Of a DNA stretch of 64,000 nt, positions 50,601-62,028 are shown piece after piece. Source of the DNA: Tetragonia tetragonoides (lineage: Eukaryota; Streptophyta; Magnoliopsida; Caryophyllales; Aizoaceae); contig CM076146.1 of assembly GCA_038025085.1 (NCBI GenBank), forward strand, positions 21,523,001 to 21,587,000. The letters are read 5' to 3'. Position numbers and translations under genes: made by a program. The number at the start of each line of letters is the position of its first letter. The stretch's first letter is position 1. Below the pieces are notes generated by a model. It saw only the letters and a program-made list of their open reading frames with translations, was not told the origin of the DNA and did not search any database.

Positions 50601-53600
50601 ACGCGTTTTAAAAGCTTATACGAGTAGGGTGAAAGAGATTTGAGTTCTTTTGTGTTGTATATTAAGAGAAAGCATCCAAATACTTTGTTTGAATTCATTT
50701 GAGTGTGAAACTACACCGAGGATGATTACAAGTACAAACAAGCTTCAACTCAAGCTTTTGAATGTATTTACGCGTTTTAAAAGCTCATACGAGTAGGGTG
50801 AAAGAGATTTGAGTTCTTTTGTGTTGTATATTAAGAGAAAGCATTCAAATACTTTGTTTGCATTCATTTGAGTGTGAAACTACACCTAGGATGTTTACAA
50901 GTATAAACAAGCTTCTACTCAAGCTGTTGAATGAATTTACGCGATTTAACAGCTCTTACGACTAGGGTGATAGAAATTGAGTTCTTTTGTGTTGTATATT
51001 AAAAGAAAGCATCCAAATTCTTTGTTTTCATTCATTTGAGTGTGAAACTACACCTAGGATGTTTACAGTCACAAACAAGCTTCAACTCATGCTTTTGAAT
51101 TCATTTACGCGTTTTAAAGCTCATACGAGTAGGGTGAAAGAGATTTGAGTTCTTTTGTGTTGTATAGTATGAGAAAGCATCCAAATACTTTGTTTGCTTT
51201 CATTTGAGTGTGAAACTACACCTAGGATGTTTACAAGTATAAACAAGCTTCAACTCAAGCTGTTGAATGAATTTACGCGATTTAACAGCTCTTACGACTA
51301 GGGTGATAGAAATTGAGTTCTTTTGTGTTGTATATTAAGAGAAAGCATTCAAATACTTTGTTTGCATTCATTTGAGTGTCAAACTACACCTAGGATGTTT
51401 ACAAGTATAAACAAGCTTCAACTCAAACTGTTGAATGAATTTACGCGATTTAACAGCTCTTACGACTAGGGTGATAGAAATTGAGTTCTTTTGTGTTGTA
51501 TATTAAGAGAAAGCATCCAAATACTTTGTTTGCATTCATTTGAGTGTCAAACTACACCTAGGATGTTTACAAGTATAAACAAGCTTCAACTCAAGCTGTT
51601 GAATGAATTTACGCGATTTAACAGCTCTTACGACTAGGGTGATAGAAATTGAGTTCTTTTCTGTTGTATATTAAGAGAAAGCATGCAAATTCTTTGTTTT
51701 CATTCATTTGAGTGTCAAAACTACACCTAGGATGTTTACAGTTACAAACAAGCTTCAACTCATGCTTTTGAATTCATTTACGCGTTTTAAAAGCTCATAC
51801 GAGTAGGGTGAAAGAGATTTGAGTTCTTTTGTGTTGTATATTAAGAGAAAGCATCCAAATACTTTGCTTCCATTCATTTAAGTTTGAAACTACACCTAGG
51901 ATGTTTACAAGTACAAACAAGCTTCAACTCAAGCTTTTGAATGTATTTACGCGTTTTAAAAGCTCATACGAGTAGGGTGAAAGAGATTTGAGTTCTTTTG
52001 TGTTGTATAGTAAGAGAAAGCATTGAAATACTTTGTTTGCATTCATTTGAGTGTGAAACTATACCTATTATGTTTACAGTTACAAACAAGCTTCAACTCA
52101 AGCTTTTGAATGCATTTACGCGTTTTAAAAGCTCATACGAGTAGGGTGAAAGAGATTTGAGTTTTTTTGTGTTGTATATTAAGAGAAAGCATCCAAATAC
52201 TTTGTTTCCATTCATTTAAGTGTGAAACTACACCTAGGATGCTTACAAGTACAAACAAGCTTCAACTCAAGCTTTTGAATGTATTTACGCGTTTTAAAAG
52301 CTCATACGAGTAGGGTGAAAGAGATTTGAGTTCTTTTGTGTTGTATATTAAGCGAAAGCATTCAAATACTTTGTTTGCATTCATTTGAGTGTGAAACTAC
52401 ACCTAGGATGTTTACAAGTATAAACAAGCTTCAACTGAAGCTGTTGAATGAATTTACGCGATTTAACAGCTCTTACGACTAGGGTGATAGAAATTGAGTT
52501 CTTTTGTGTTGTATATTAAGAGAAAGCATCCAAATACTTCGTTTTCATTCATTTGAGTGTGAAACTACACCTAGGATGTTTACAGTTACAAACAAGCTTC
52601 AACTCATGCTTTTGAATTCATTTACGCGTTTCAAAAGCTCATACGAGTAGGGTGAAAGAGATTTGAGTTCTTTTGTGTTGTATATTAAGAGAAAGCATCC
52701 AAATACTTTGCTTCCATTCATTTAAGTTTGAAACTACACCTAGGATGTTTACAAGTACAAACAAGCTTCAACTCAAGCTTTTGAATGTATTTACGCGTTT
52801 TAAAAGCTGATACGAGTAGGGTGAAAGAGATTTGAGTTCTTTTGTGTTGTATAGTAAGAGAAAGCATTGAAATACTTTGTTTGCATTCATTTGAGTGTGA
52901 AACTATACCTATTATGTTTACAGTTACAAACAAGCTTCAACTCAAGCTTTTGAATGCATTTACGCGTTTTAAAAGCTCATACGAGTAGGGTGAAAGAGAT
53001 TTGAGTTCTTTTGTGTTGTATATTAAGACAAAGCATCCAAATACTTTGTTTCCATTCATTTAAGTGTGAAACTACACCTAGGATGCTTACAAGTACAAAC
53101 AAGCTTCAACTCAAGCTTTTGAATGTATTTACGCGTTTTAAAAGCTCAAACGAGTAGGGTGAAAGAGATTTGAGTTCTTTTGTGTTGTATATTAAGAGAA
53201 AGCATCCAAATACTTTGTTTGAATTCATTTGAGTGTGAAACTACACCGAGGATGTTTACAAGTACAAACAAGCTTCAACTCAAGCTTTTGATTGTATTTA
53301 CGCGTTTTAAAAGCTCATACGAGTAGGGTGAAAGAGATTTGAGTTCTTTTGTGTTGTATATTAAGAGAAAGCATCCAAATACTTTGTATGAATTCATTTG
53401 AGTGTGAAACTACACCGAGGATGATTACAAGTACAAACAAGCTTCAACTCAAGCTTTTGAATGTATTTACGCGTTTTAAAAGCTCATACGAGTAGGGTGA
53501 AAGAGATTTGAGTTCTTTTGTGTTGTATATTAAGAGAAAGCATTCAAATACTTTGTTTGCATTCATTTGAGTGTGAAACTACACCTAGGATGTTTACAAG

Positions 53601-56600
53601 TATAAACAAGCTTCTACTCAAGCTGTTGAATGAATTTACGCGATTTAACAGCTCTTACGACTAGGGTGATAGAAATTAAGTTCTTTTGTGTTGTATATTA
53701 AGAGAAAGCATCCAAATTCTTTGTTTTCATTCATTTGAGTGTGAAACTACACCTAGGATGTTTACAGTTACAAACAAGCTTCAACTCATGCTTTTGAATT
53801 CATTTACGCGTTTTAAAGCTCATACGAGTAGGGTGAAAGAGATTTGAGTTCTTTTGTGTTGTATAGTATGAGAAAGCATCCAAATACTTTGTTTGCTTTC
53901 ATTTGAGTGTGAAACTACACCTAGGATGTTTACAAGTATAAACAAGCTTCAACTCAAGCTGTTGAATGAATTTACGCGATTTAACAGCTCTTACGACTAG
54001 GGTGATAGAAATTGAGTTCTTTTGTGTTTTGTATTAAGAGAAAGCATCCAAATACTTTGTTTTCATTCATTTGAGTGTGAAACTACACCTAGGATGTTTA
54101 CAGTTACAAACAAGCCTCAACTCATGCTTTTGAATTCATTTACGCGTTTTAAAAGCTCATACGAGTAGGGTGAAAGAGATTTGAGTTCTTTTGTGTTGTA
54201 TATTAAGAGAAAGCATCCAAATACTTTGTTTCCATTCATTTAAGTGTGAAACTACACCTAGGATGCTTACAAGTACAAACAAGCTTCAACTCAAGCTTTT
54301 GAATGTATTTACGCGTTTTAAAAGCTCATACGAGTAGGGTGAAAGAGATTTGAGTTCTTTTGTGTTGTATATTAAGAGAAAGCATCCAAATACTTTGTTT
54401 GAATTCATTTGAGTGTGAAACTACACCGAGGATGTTTACAAGTACAAACAAGCTTCAACTCAAGCGTTTGAATGTATTGACGCGTTTCTAAAGCTCATAC
54501 GAGTAGGGTGAAAGAGATTTGAGTTCTTTTGTGTTGTATATTAAGCGAAAGCATTCAAATACTTTGTTTGCATTCATTTGAGTGTGAAACTACACCTAGG
54601 ATGTTTACAAGTATAAACAAGCTTCAACTCAAGCTGTTGAATGAATTTACGCGATTTAACAGCTCTTACGACTAGGGTGATAGAAATTGAGTTCTTTTGT
54701 GTTGTATATTAAGAGAAAGCATCCAAATACTTTGTTTTCATTCATTTGAGTGCGAAACTACACCTAGGATGTTTACAGTTACAAACAAGCTTCAACTCAT
54801 GCTTTTGAATCATTTACGCGTTTCAAAAGCTCATACGAGTAGGGTGAAAGAGATTTGAGTTCTTTTGTGTTGTATATTAAGAGAAAGCATCCAAATACTT
54901 TGTTTGAATTCATTTGAGTGTGAAACTACACCGAGGATGTTTACAAGTACAAACAAGCTTCAACTCAAGCGTTTGAATGTATTGACGCGTTTCTAAAGCT
55001 CATACGAGTAGGGTGAAAGAGATTTGAGTTCTTTTGTGTTGTATATTAAGCGAAAGCATTCAAATACTTTGTTTGCATTCATTTGAGTGTGAAACTACAC
55101 CTAGGATGTTTACAAGTATAAACAAGCTTCAACTCAAGCTGTTGAATGAATTTACGCGATTTAACAGCTCTTACGACTAGGGTGATAGAAATTGAGTTCT
55201 TTTGTGTTGTATATTAAGAGAAAGCATCCAAATACTTTGTTTTCATTCATTTGAGTGTGAAACTACACCTAGGATGTTTACAGTTACAAACAAGCTTCAA
55301 CTCATGCTTTTGAATTCATTTACGCGTTTCAAAAGCTCATACGAGTAGGGCGAAAGAGATTTGAGTTCTTTTGTGTTGTATATTAAGAGAAAGCATCCAA
55401 ATACATTGTTTCCATTCACTTAAGTTTGAAACTACACCTAGGATGTTTACAAGTACAAACAAACTTCAACTCAAGCTTTTGAATGTATTTACGCGTTTTA
55501 AAAGCTCATACGAGTAGGGTGAAAGAGATTTGAGTTCTTTTGTGTTGTATAGTAAGAGAAAGCATCCAAATACTTTGTTTGCATTCATTTGAGTGTGAAA
55601 CTACACCTAGGATGTTTACAAGTACAAACAAGCTTCAACTCAGGCTGTTGAATGAATTTACGCGATTTAACAGCTCTTACGACTAGGGTGATAGAAATTG
55701 AGTTCTTTTGTGTTTTATATTAAGAGAAAGCATCCAAATACTTTGTTTTCATTCATTTGAGTGTGAAACTTCACCTAGGATGTTTACAGTTACAAACAAG
55801 CCTCAACTCATGCTTTTGAATTCATTTACGCGTTTTAAAAGCTCATACGAGTAGGGTGAAAGAGATTTGAGTTCTTTTGTGTTGTATATTAAGAGAAAGC
55901 ATCCAAATAATTTGTTTCCATTCATTTAAGTTTGAAACTACACCTAGGATGTTTACAAGTACAAATAAGCTTCAACTCAAGCTTTTGAATGTATTTACGC
56001 GTTTTAAAAGCTCATACGAGTAGGGTGAAAGAGATTTGAGTTCTTTTGTGTTGTATAGTAAGAGAAAGCATTGAAATACTTTTTTTGCATTCATTTGAGT
56101 GTGAAACTATACCTATTATGTTTACAGTTACAAACAAGCTTCAACTCAAGCTTTTGAATGCATTTACGCGTTTTAAAAGCTCATACGAGTAGGGTGAAAG
56201 AGATTTGGGTTCTTTTGTGTTGTATATTAAGAGAAAGCATCTAAATACTTTGTTTCCATTCATTTAAGTGTGAAACTACACCTAGGATGCTTACAAGTAC
56301 AAACAAGCTTCAACTCAAGCTTTTGAATGTATTTACGCATTTTAAAAGCTCATACGAGTAGGGTGAAAGAGATTTGAGTTCTTTTGTGTTGTATAGTAAG
56401 AGAAAGCATCCAAATACTTTGTTTGCATTCATTTGAGTGTGAAACTACACCTAGGATGTTTACAAGTACAAACAAGCTTCAACTCAAGCTTTTGATTGTA
56501 TTTACGCGTTTTAAAAGCTCGTACGAGTAGGGTGAAAGAGATTTGAGTTCTTTTGTGTCGTATATTAAGAGAAAGCATCCAAATACTTTGTTTGAATTCA

Positions 56601-58419
56601 TTTGAGTGTGAAACTACACCGAGGATGATTACAAGTAAAAACAAGCTTCAACTCAAGCTTTTGAATGTATTTACGCGTTTTAAAAGCTCATACGAGTAGG
56701 GTGAAAGAGATTTGAGTTCTTTTGTGTTGTATATTAAGAGAAAGCATTCAAATACTTTGTTTGCATTCATTTGAGTGTGAAACTACACCTAGGATGTTTA
56801 CAAGTATAAACAAGCTTCAACTCAAGCTGTTGAATGAATTTACGCGATTTAACAGCTCTTACGACTAGGGTGATAGAAATTGAGTTCTTTTGTGTTGTAT
56901 ATTAAGAGAAAGCATCCAAATTCTTTGTTTTCATTCATTTGAGTGTGAAACTACACCTAGGATGTTTACAGTTACAAACAAGCTTCAACTCATGCTTTTG
57001 AATTCATTTACGCGTTTTAAAGCTCATACGAGTAGGGTGAAAGAGATTTGAGTTCTTTTGTGTTGTATAGTATGAGAAAGCATCCAAATACTTTTTTTGC
57101 TTTCATTTGAGTGTGAAACTACACCTAGGATGTTTACAAGTATAAACAAGCTTCAACTCAAGCTGTTGAATGAATTTACGCGAATTAACAGCTCTTACGA
57201 CTAGGGTGATAGAAATTGAGTTCTTTTGTGTTGTATATTAAGAGAAAGCATTCAAATACTTTGTTTGCATTCATTTGAGTGTGAAACTACACCTAGGATG
57301 TTTAAAGTATAAACAAGCTTCAACTCAAGCTGTTGAATGAATTTACGCTATTTAACAGCTCTTACGACTAGGGTGATAGAAATTGAGTTCTTTTCTGTTG
57401 TATATTAAGAGAAAGCATTCAAATTCTTTGTTTTCATTCATTTGAGTGTGAAACTACACCTAGGATGTTTACAGTTACAAACAAGCTTCAACTCATGCTT
57501 TTGAATTCATTTACGCGTTTTAAAAGCTCATACGAGTAGGGTGAAAGAGATTTGTGTTCTTTTGTGTTGTATAGTAAGAGAAAGCATCCAAATACTTTGT
57601 TTGCATTCATTTGAGTGTGAAACTACACCTAGCATGTTTACAAGTACAAACAAGCTTCAACTTAAGCTGTTGAATGAATTTACGCGATTTAACAGCTCTT
57701 ACGACTGGGGTGATAGAAATTGAGTTCTTTTGTGTTTTATATTAAGAGAAAGCATCCAAATACTTTGTCTTCATTCATTTGAGTGTGAAACTACACCTAG
57801 GACGTTTACAGTTACAAACAAGCTTCAACTCATGCTTTTGAATTCATTTACGCGTTTTAAAAGCTCATAGGAGTAGGGTGAAAGAGATTTGAGTTCTTTT
57901 GTGTTGTATAGTAAGAGAAAGCATCCAAATACTTTGTTTGCATTCAATTGAGTGTGAAACTACACCTAGGATGTTTACAAGTACAAACAAGCTTCAACTC
58001 AAGCTTTTGATTGTATTTACGCGTTTTAAAAGCTCATACGAGTAGGGTGAAAGAGATTTGAGTTCTTTTGTGTTGTATAGTAAGAGAAAGCATTGAAATA
58101 CTTTGTTTGCATTCATTTGAGTGTTAAACTATACCTATTATGTTTACAGTTACAAACAAGTTTCAACTCAAGCTTTTGAATGCATTTACGCGTTTTAAAA
58201 GCTCATACGAGAAGGGTGAAAGAGATTTGAGTTCTTTTGTGTTGTATATTAAGAGAAAGCATCCAAATACTTTGATTCCATTCTTTTAAGTGTGAAACTA
58301 CACCTAGGATGTTTACAAGTACAAACAAGCTTCAACTCAAGCTTTTGAATGTATTTACGCGTTTTAAAAAGCTCATACGATTAGGGTGATAGAAATTGAG
58401 TTCTTGTGTGTTGTATATT

Positions 58420-58516
58420 AAGAGAAAGCATCCAAATACTGTTGAATGCATTTACGCGTTTTAAAAGCTCATACGAGTAGGGTGAAAGAGATTTGAGTTC
58501 TTTTGTGTTGTATATT
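58420..58516 (+). repeat. Truncated satellite unit, 97 bp (copy 1)
   Basis: CATCCAAATACT is joined directly to GTTGAATGCATTTACGCG, removing 72 bp including the HindIII region. CT is present at both break edges, so short microhomology may have been used. The preceding unit is an unusual hybrid with an extra A (GTTTTAAAAAGCTC) and TTCTTGTGTG. Confidence 0.93.
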
Positions 58517-60371
58517 AAGAGAAAGCATTGAAATACTTTGTTTGCATTCATTTGAGTGTGAAACTACACCTAGGATGTTTACAAGTACAAACAAGCTTGA
58601 ACTCAAGCTTTTGATTGTATTTTCGAGTTTTAAAAGTTCATACGAGTATTGTGAAAGAGATTTGAGTTCTTTTGTGTTTTAAATTAAGAGAAAGCATCCA
58701 AATACTTTGTTTGCATTCATTTGAGTGTGAAACTACACCGAGGATGTTTACAAGTACAAACAAGCTTCAACTCAAGCTTTTGAATGTATTTACGCGTTTT
58801 AAAAGCTCATACGAGTAGGGTGAAAGAGATTTGAGTTCTTTTGTGTTGTATATTAAGAGAAAACATTCAAATACTTTGTTTGCATTCATTTGAGTGTGAA
58901 ACTACACCTAGGATGTTTACAAGTATAAACAAGCTTCAACTCAAGCTGTTGAATGAATTTACGCGATTTAACAGCTCTTACGACTAGGGTGATAGAAATT
59001 GAGTTCTTTTGTGTTGTATATTAAGAGAAAGCACCCAAATACTTTGTTTTCATTCATTTGAGTGTGAAACTACACCTAGGATGTTTACAGTTACAAACAA
59101 GCTTCAACTCATGCTTTTGAATTCATTTACGCGTTTTAAAAGCTCAAACGAGTAGGGTGAAAGAGAATTGATTTCTTTTGTGTTGTATATTAAGAGAAAG
59201 CATCCAAATACTTTGTTTTCATTCATTTGAGTGTGAAACTATACCTATTATGTTTACAGTTACAAACAAGCTTCAACTCAAGCTTTTGAATGCATTTACG
59301 CTTTTTAAAAGCTCTTACGACTAGGGTGATAGAAATTGAGTTCTTTTGTGTTGTATATTAAGAGAAAGCATCCAAATACTATTTTTGCATTCATTTGAGT
59401 CTGAAACTACACCGAGGATGTTTACAGTTACAAACAAGCTTCAACTCATGCTTTTGAATTCATTTACGCGTTTTAAAAGCTCATACGAGTAGGGTGAAAG
59501 AGATTTGAGTTCTTTTGTGTTGTATATTAAGAGAAAGCATCCAAATACTTTGTTTGCATTCATTTGAGTGTGAAACTACACCGAGGATGTTTACAAGTTC
59601 AAACAAGCTTCAACTCAAGCTTTTGAATGTATTTACGCGTTTTAAAAGCTCATACGAGTAGGGTGAAAGAGATTTGAGTTCTTTTGTGTTGTATATTAAG
59701 AGAAAGCATTCAAATACTTTTTTTGCATTCATTTGAGTGTGAAACTACACCTAGGATGTTTACAAGTATAAACAACCTTCAACTCAAACTGTTGAATGAA
59801 TTTACGCGATTTAACAGCTCTTACGACTAGGGTGATAGAAATTGAGTTCTTTTGTGTTGTATATTAAGAGAGAGCATCCAAATACTTTGTTTGCATTCAT
59901 TTCAGTGTGAAACTACACCTAGGATGTTTACAGTTACAAACAAGCTTCAACTCATGCTTTTGAATTCATTTACGTGTTTTAAAAGCTCATACGAGTAGGG
60001 TGAAAGAGATTTGAGTTCGTTTGTGTTGTATAGTAAGAGAAAGCATCCAAATGCTTTGTTTGCATTCATTTGAGTGTGACACTACACCTAGGATGTTTAC
60101 AAGTACAAACAAGCTTCAACTCAAGCTTTTGATTGTATTTACGCGTTTTAAAAGCTCATACGAGTAGGGTGAAAGAGATTTGAGTTCTTTTGTGTTGTAT
60201 GTTAAGAGAAAGCATCCAAATACTTTGTTCCATTCTTTTAAGTGTGAAACTACACCTAGGATGTTTACAAGTACAAACAAGCTGCAACTCAAGCTTTTGA
60301 ATGTATTTACGCGTTTTAAAAAGCTCATACGACTAGGGTGATAGAAATTGAGTTCTTGTGTGTTGTATATT

Positions 60372-60468
60372 AAGAGAAAGCATCCAAATACTGTTGAATG
60401 CATTTATGCGTTTTAAAAGCTCATACGAGTAGGGTGAAAGAGATTTGAGTTCTTTTGTGTTGTATATT
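60372..60468 (+). repeat. Truncated satellite unit, 97 bp (copy 2)
   Basis: It has the same 72-bp deletion with the same junction as at 58420-58516, and follows the same hybrid unit (GTTTTAAAAAGCTC, TTCTTGTGTG). The shared junction and context show one deletion event followed by duplication of a block, offset 1,952 bp. Copy 2 has TTTATGCG where copy 1 has TTTACGCG. Confidence 0.93.
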
Positions 60469-60608
60469 AAGAGAAAGCATCCAAATACTTTGTTTGCATT
60501 CCTTTGAGTGTGAAACTACACCGAGGATGTTTACAAGTACAAACAAGCTTCAACTCAAGCTTTTGAATGTATTTACGTGTTTTAAAAGCTCTTACGACTA
60601 GGGTGATA

Positions 60609-61285
60609 GAAATTGAGTTCTTTTGTGTTGTATATTAAGAGAAAGCATCCAAATACTTTGTTTGCATTCATTTGAGTGTGAAACTACACCTAGGATGTTT
60701 AAAGTTACAAACAAGCTTCAACTCATGCTTTTGAATTCATTTACGCGTTTTAAAAGCTTATACGAGTAGGGTAAAAGAGATTTGAGTTCTTTTGTGTTGT
60801 ATAGTAAGAGAAAGCATCCAAATACTTTGTTTGCATTCATTTGAGTGTGAAACTACACCTAGGATATTTACAAGTACAAACAAGCTTCAACTCAAGCTTT
60901 TGAATGTATTTACGCGTTTTAACAGCTCTTAGGACTAGGGTGATAGAAATTGAGTTCTTTTGTGTTCTATATTAAGAGAAAGCATCCAAATACTTTGTTT
61001 GCATTCATTTGAGTGTGAAACTACACCTAGGATGTTTACAGTTACAAACAAGCTTCAACTCAGGCTTTTGAATTCATTTACGCGTTTTAAAAGCTTATAC
61101 GAGTAGGGTAAAAGAGATTTGAGTTCTTTTGTGTTGTATAGTAAGAGAAAGCATCCAAATACTTTGTTTGCATTCATTTCAGTGTTAAACTACACCTAGG
61201 ATGTTTACAAGTACAAACAAGCTTCAACTCAAGCTTTTGAATGTATTTACGCGTTTTAAAAGCTCATACGAATCGGGTGAAAGAG
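60609..61285 (+). repeat. Two-unit (337 bp) local tandem duplication
   Basis: A dimer marked by AAAAGCTTATACGAG and GGGTAAAAGAGATTTG repeats with a 337-bp offset (60.75 and 61.09 kb). The same marker combination closes the window near 63.97 kb. Changes such as TTTAAAGTTAC versus TTTACAGTTAC separate the copies, so the duplication is not the most recent kind. Confidence 0.8.
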
Positions 61286-62014
61286 ATTTGATTTCTTTTC
61301 TGTTGTATATTAAGAGAAAGCACCCAAATGTTTTGTTTGCATTCTTTTGAGTATGAAACTACACCAAGAATGTGTTAAATTACAAACAAGCTTCAACTCA
61401 AGCTTTTGAATGCATTTACGCGTTTTAAAAGCTCATACGAGTAGGGTGAAAGAGATTTGAGTTCTTTTGTGTTGTATATTAAGAGAAAGCATCCAAATAC
61501 TTTGTTTGCATTCATTTGATTGTGGAACTATACCTAGGATGTTTACAGTTACAAACAAGTTTCAACTCAAGCTTTTCAATGCATTTACGCGTTTTAAAAG
61601 CTCATACGAGTAGGGTGAAAGAGATTTGAGTTCTTTTGTGTTGTATATTAGGAGAAAGCATCCAAATACTTTGTTTGCATTCATTTGAGTGTGAAACTAC
61701 ACCTAGGATATTTACAAGTACAAACAAGCTCCAACTCAAGCTGTTGAATGAATTTACGCGTTTTAACAGCTCTTACGACTAGGATGATAGAAATTGAATT
61801 CTTTTGTGTTGTATATTAAGAGAAAAAATCCAAATACTTTGTTTGCATTCATTTGAGTCTGAAACTACACCGAGGATGTTTACAAGTACAAACAAGCTTC
61901 AACTCAAGCCTTTGAATGTATTTACGCGTTTTAAAAGCTCATACGAGTAGGGTGAAAGAGATTTGAGTTCTTTTCTGTTTTATATTTAGAGAAATCATCC
62001 AAATACTTTGTTTG

Positions 62015-62028
62015 CATTCATATGAATG
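62015..62028. repeat. 14-bp palindrome created by a unit indel
   Basis: CATTCATATGAATG is a perfect palindrome, made where the usual CATTCATTTGAGTGTG reads CATTCATATGAATGTGTG (2 bp longer). A related form, CATTTGAATGTGTG, occurs near 63.21 kb. Both lie in the less uniform end of the array. Confidence 0.8.

Noticed and set aside
58381..58400. Telomere-like TTAGGG repeat
   Set aside because: TAGGGTGA is a fixed part of each unit. It occurs once per 168 bp and not in tandem; TTAGGG here comes from a single G-to-T change in CGAGTAGGG-type sequence.
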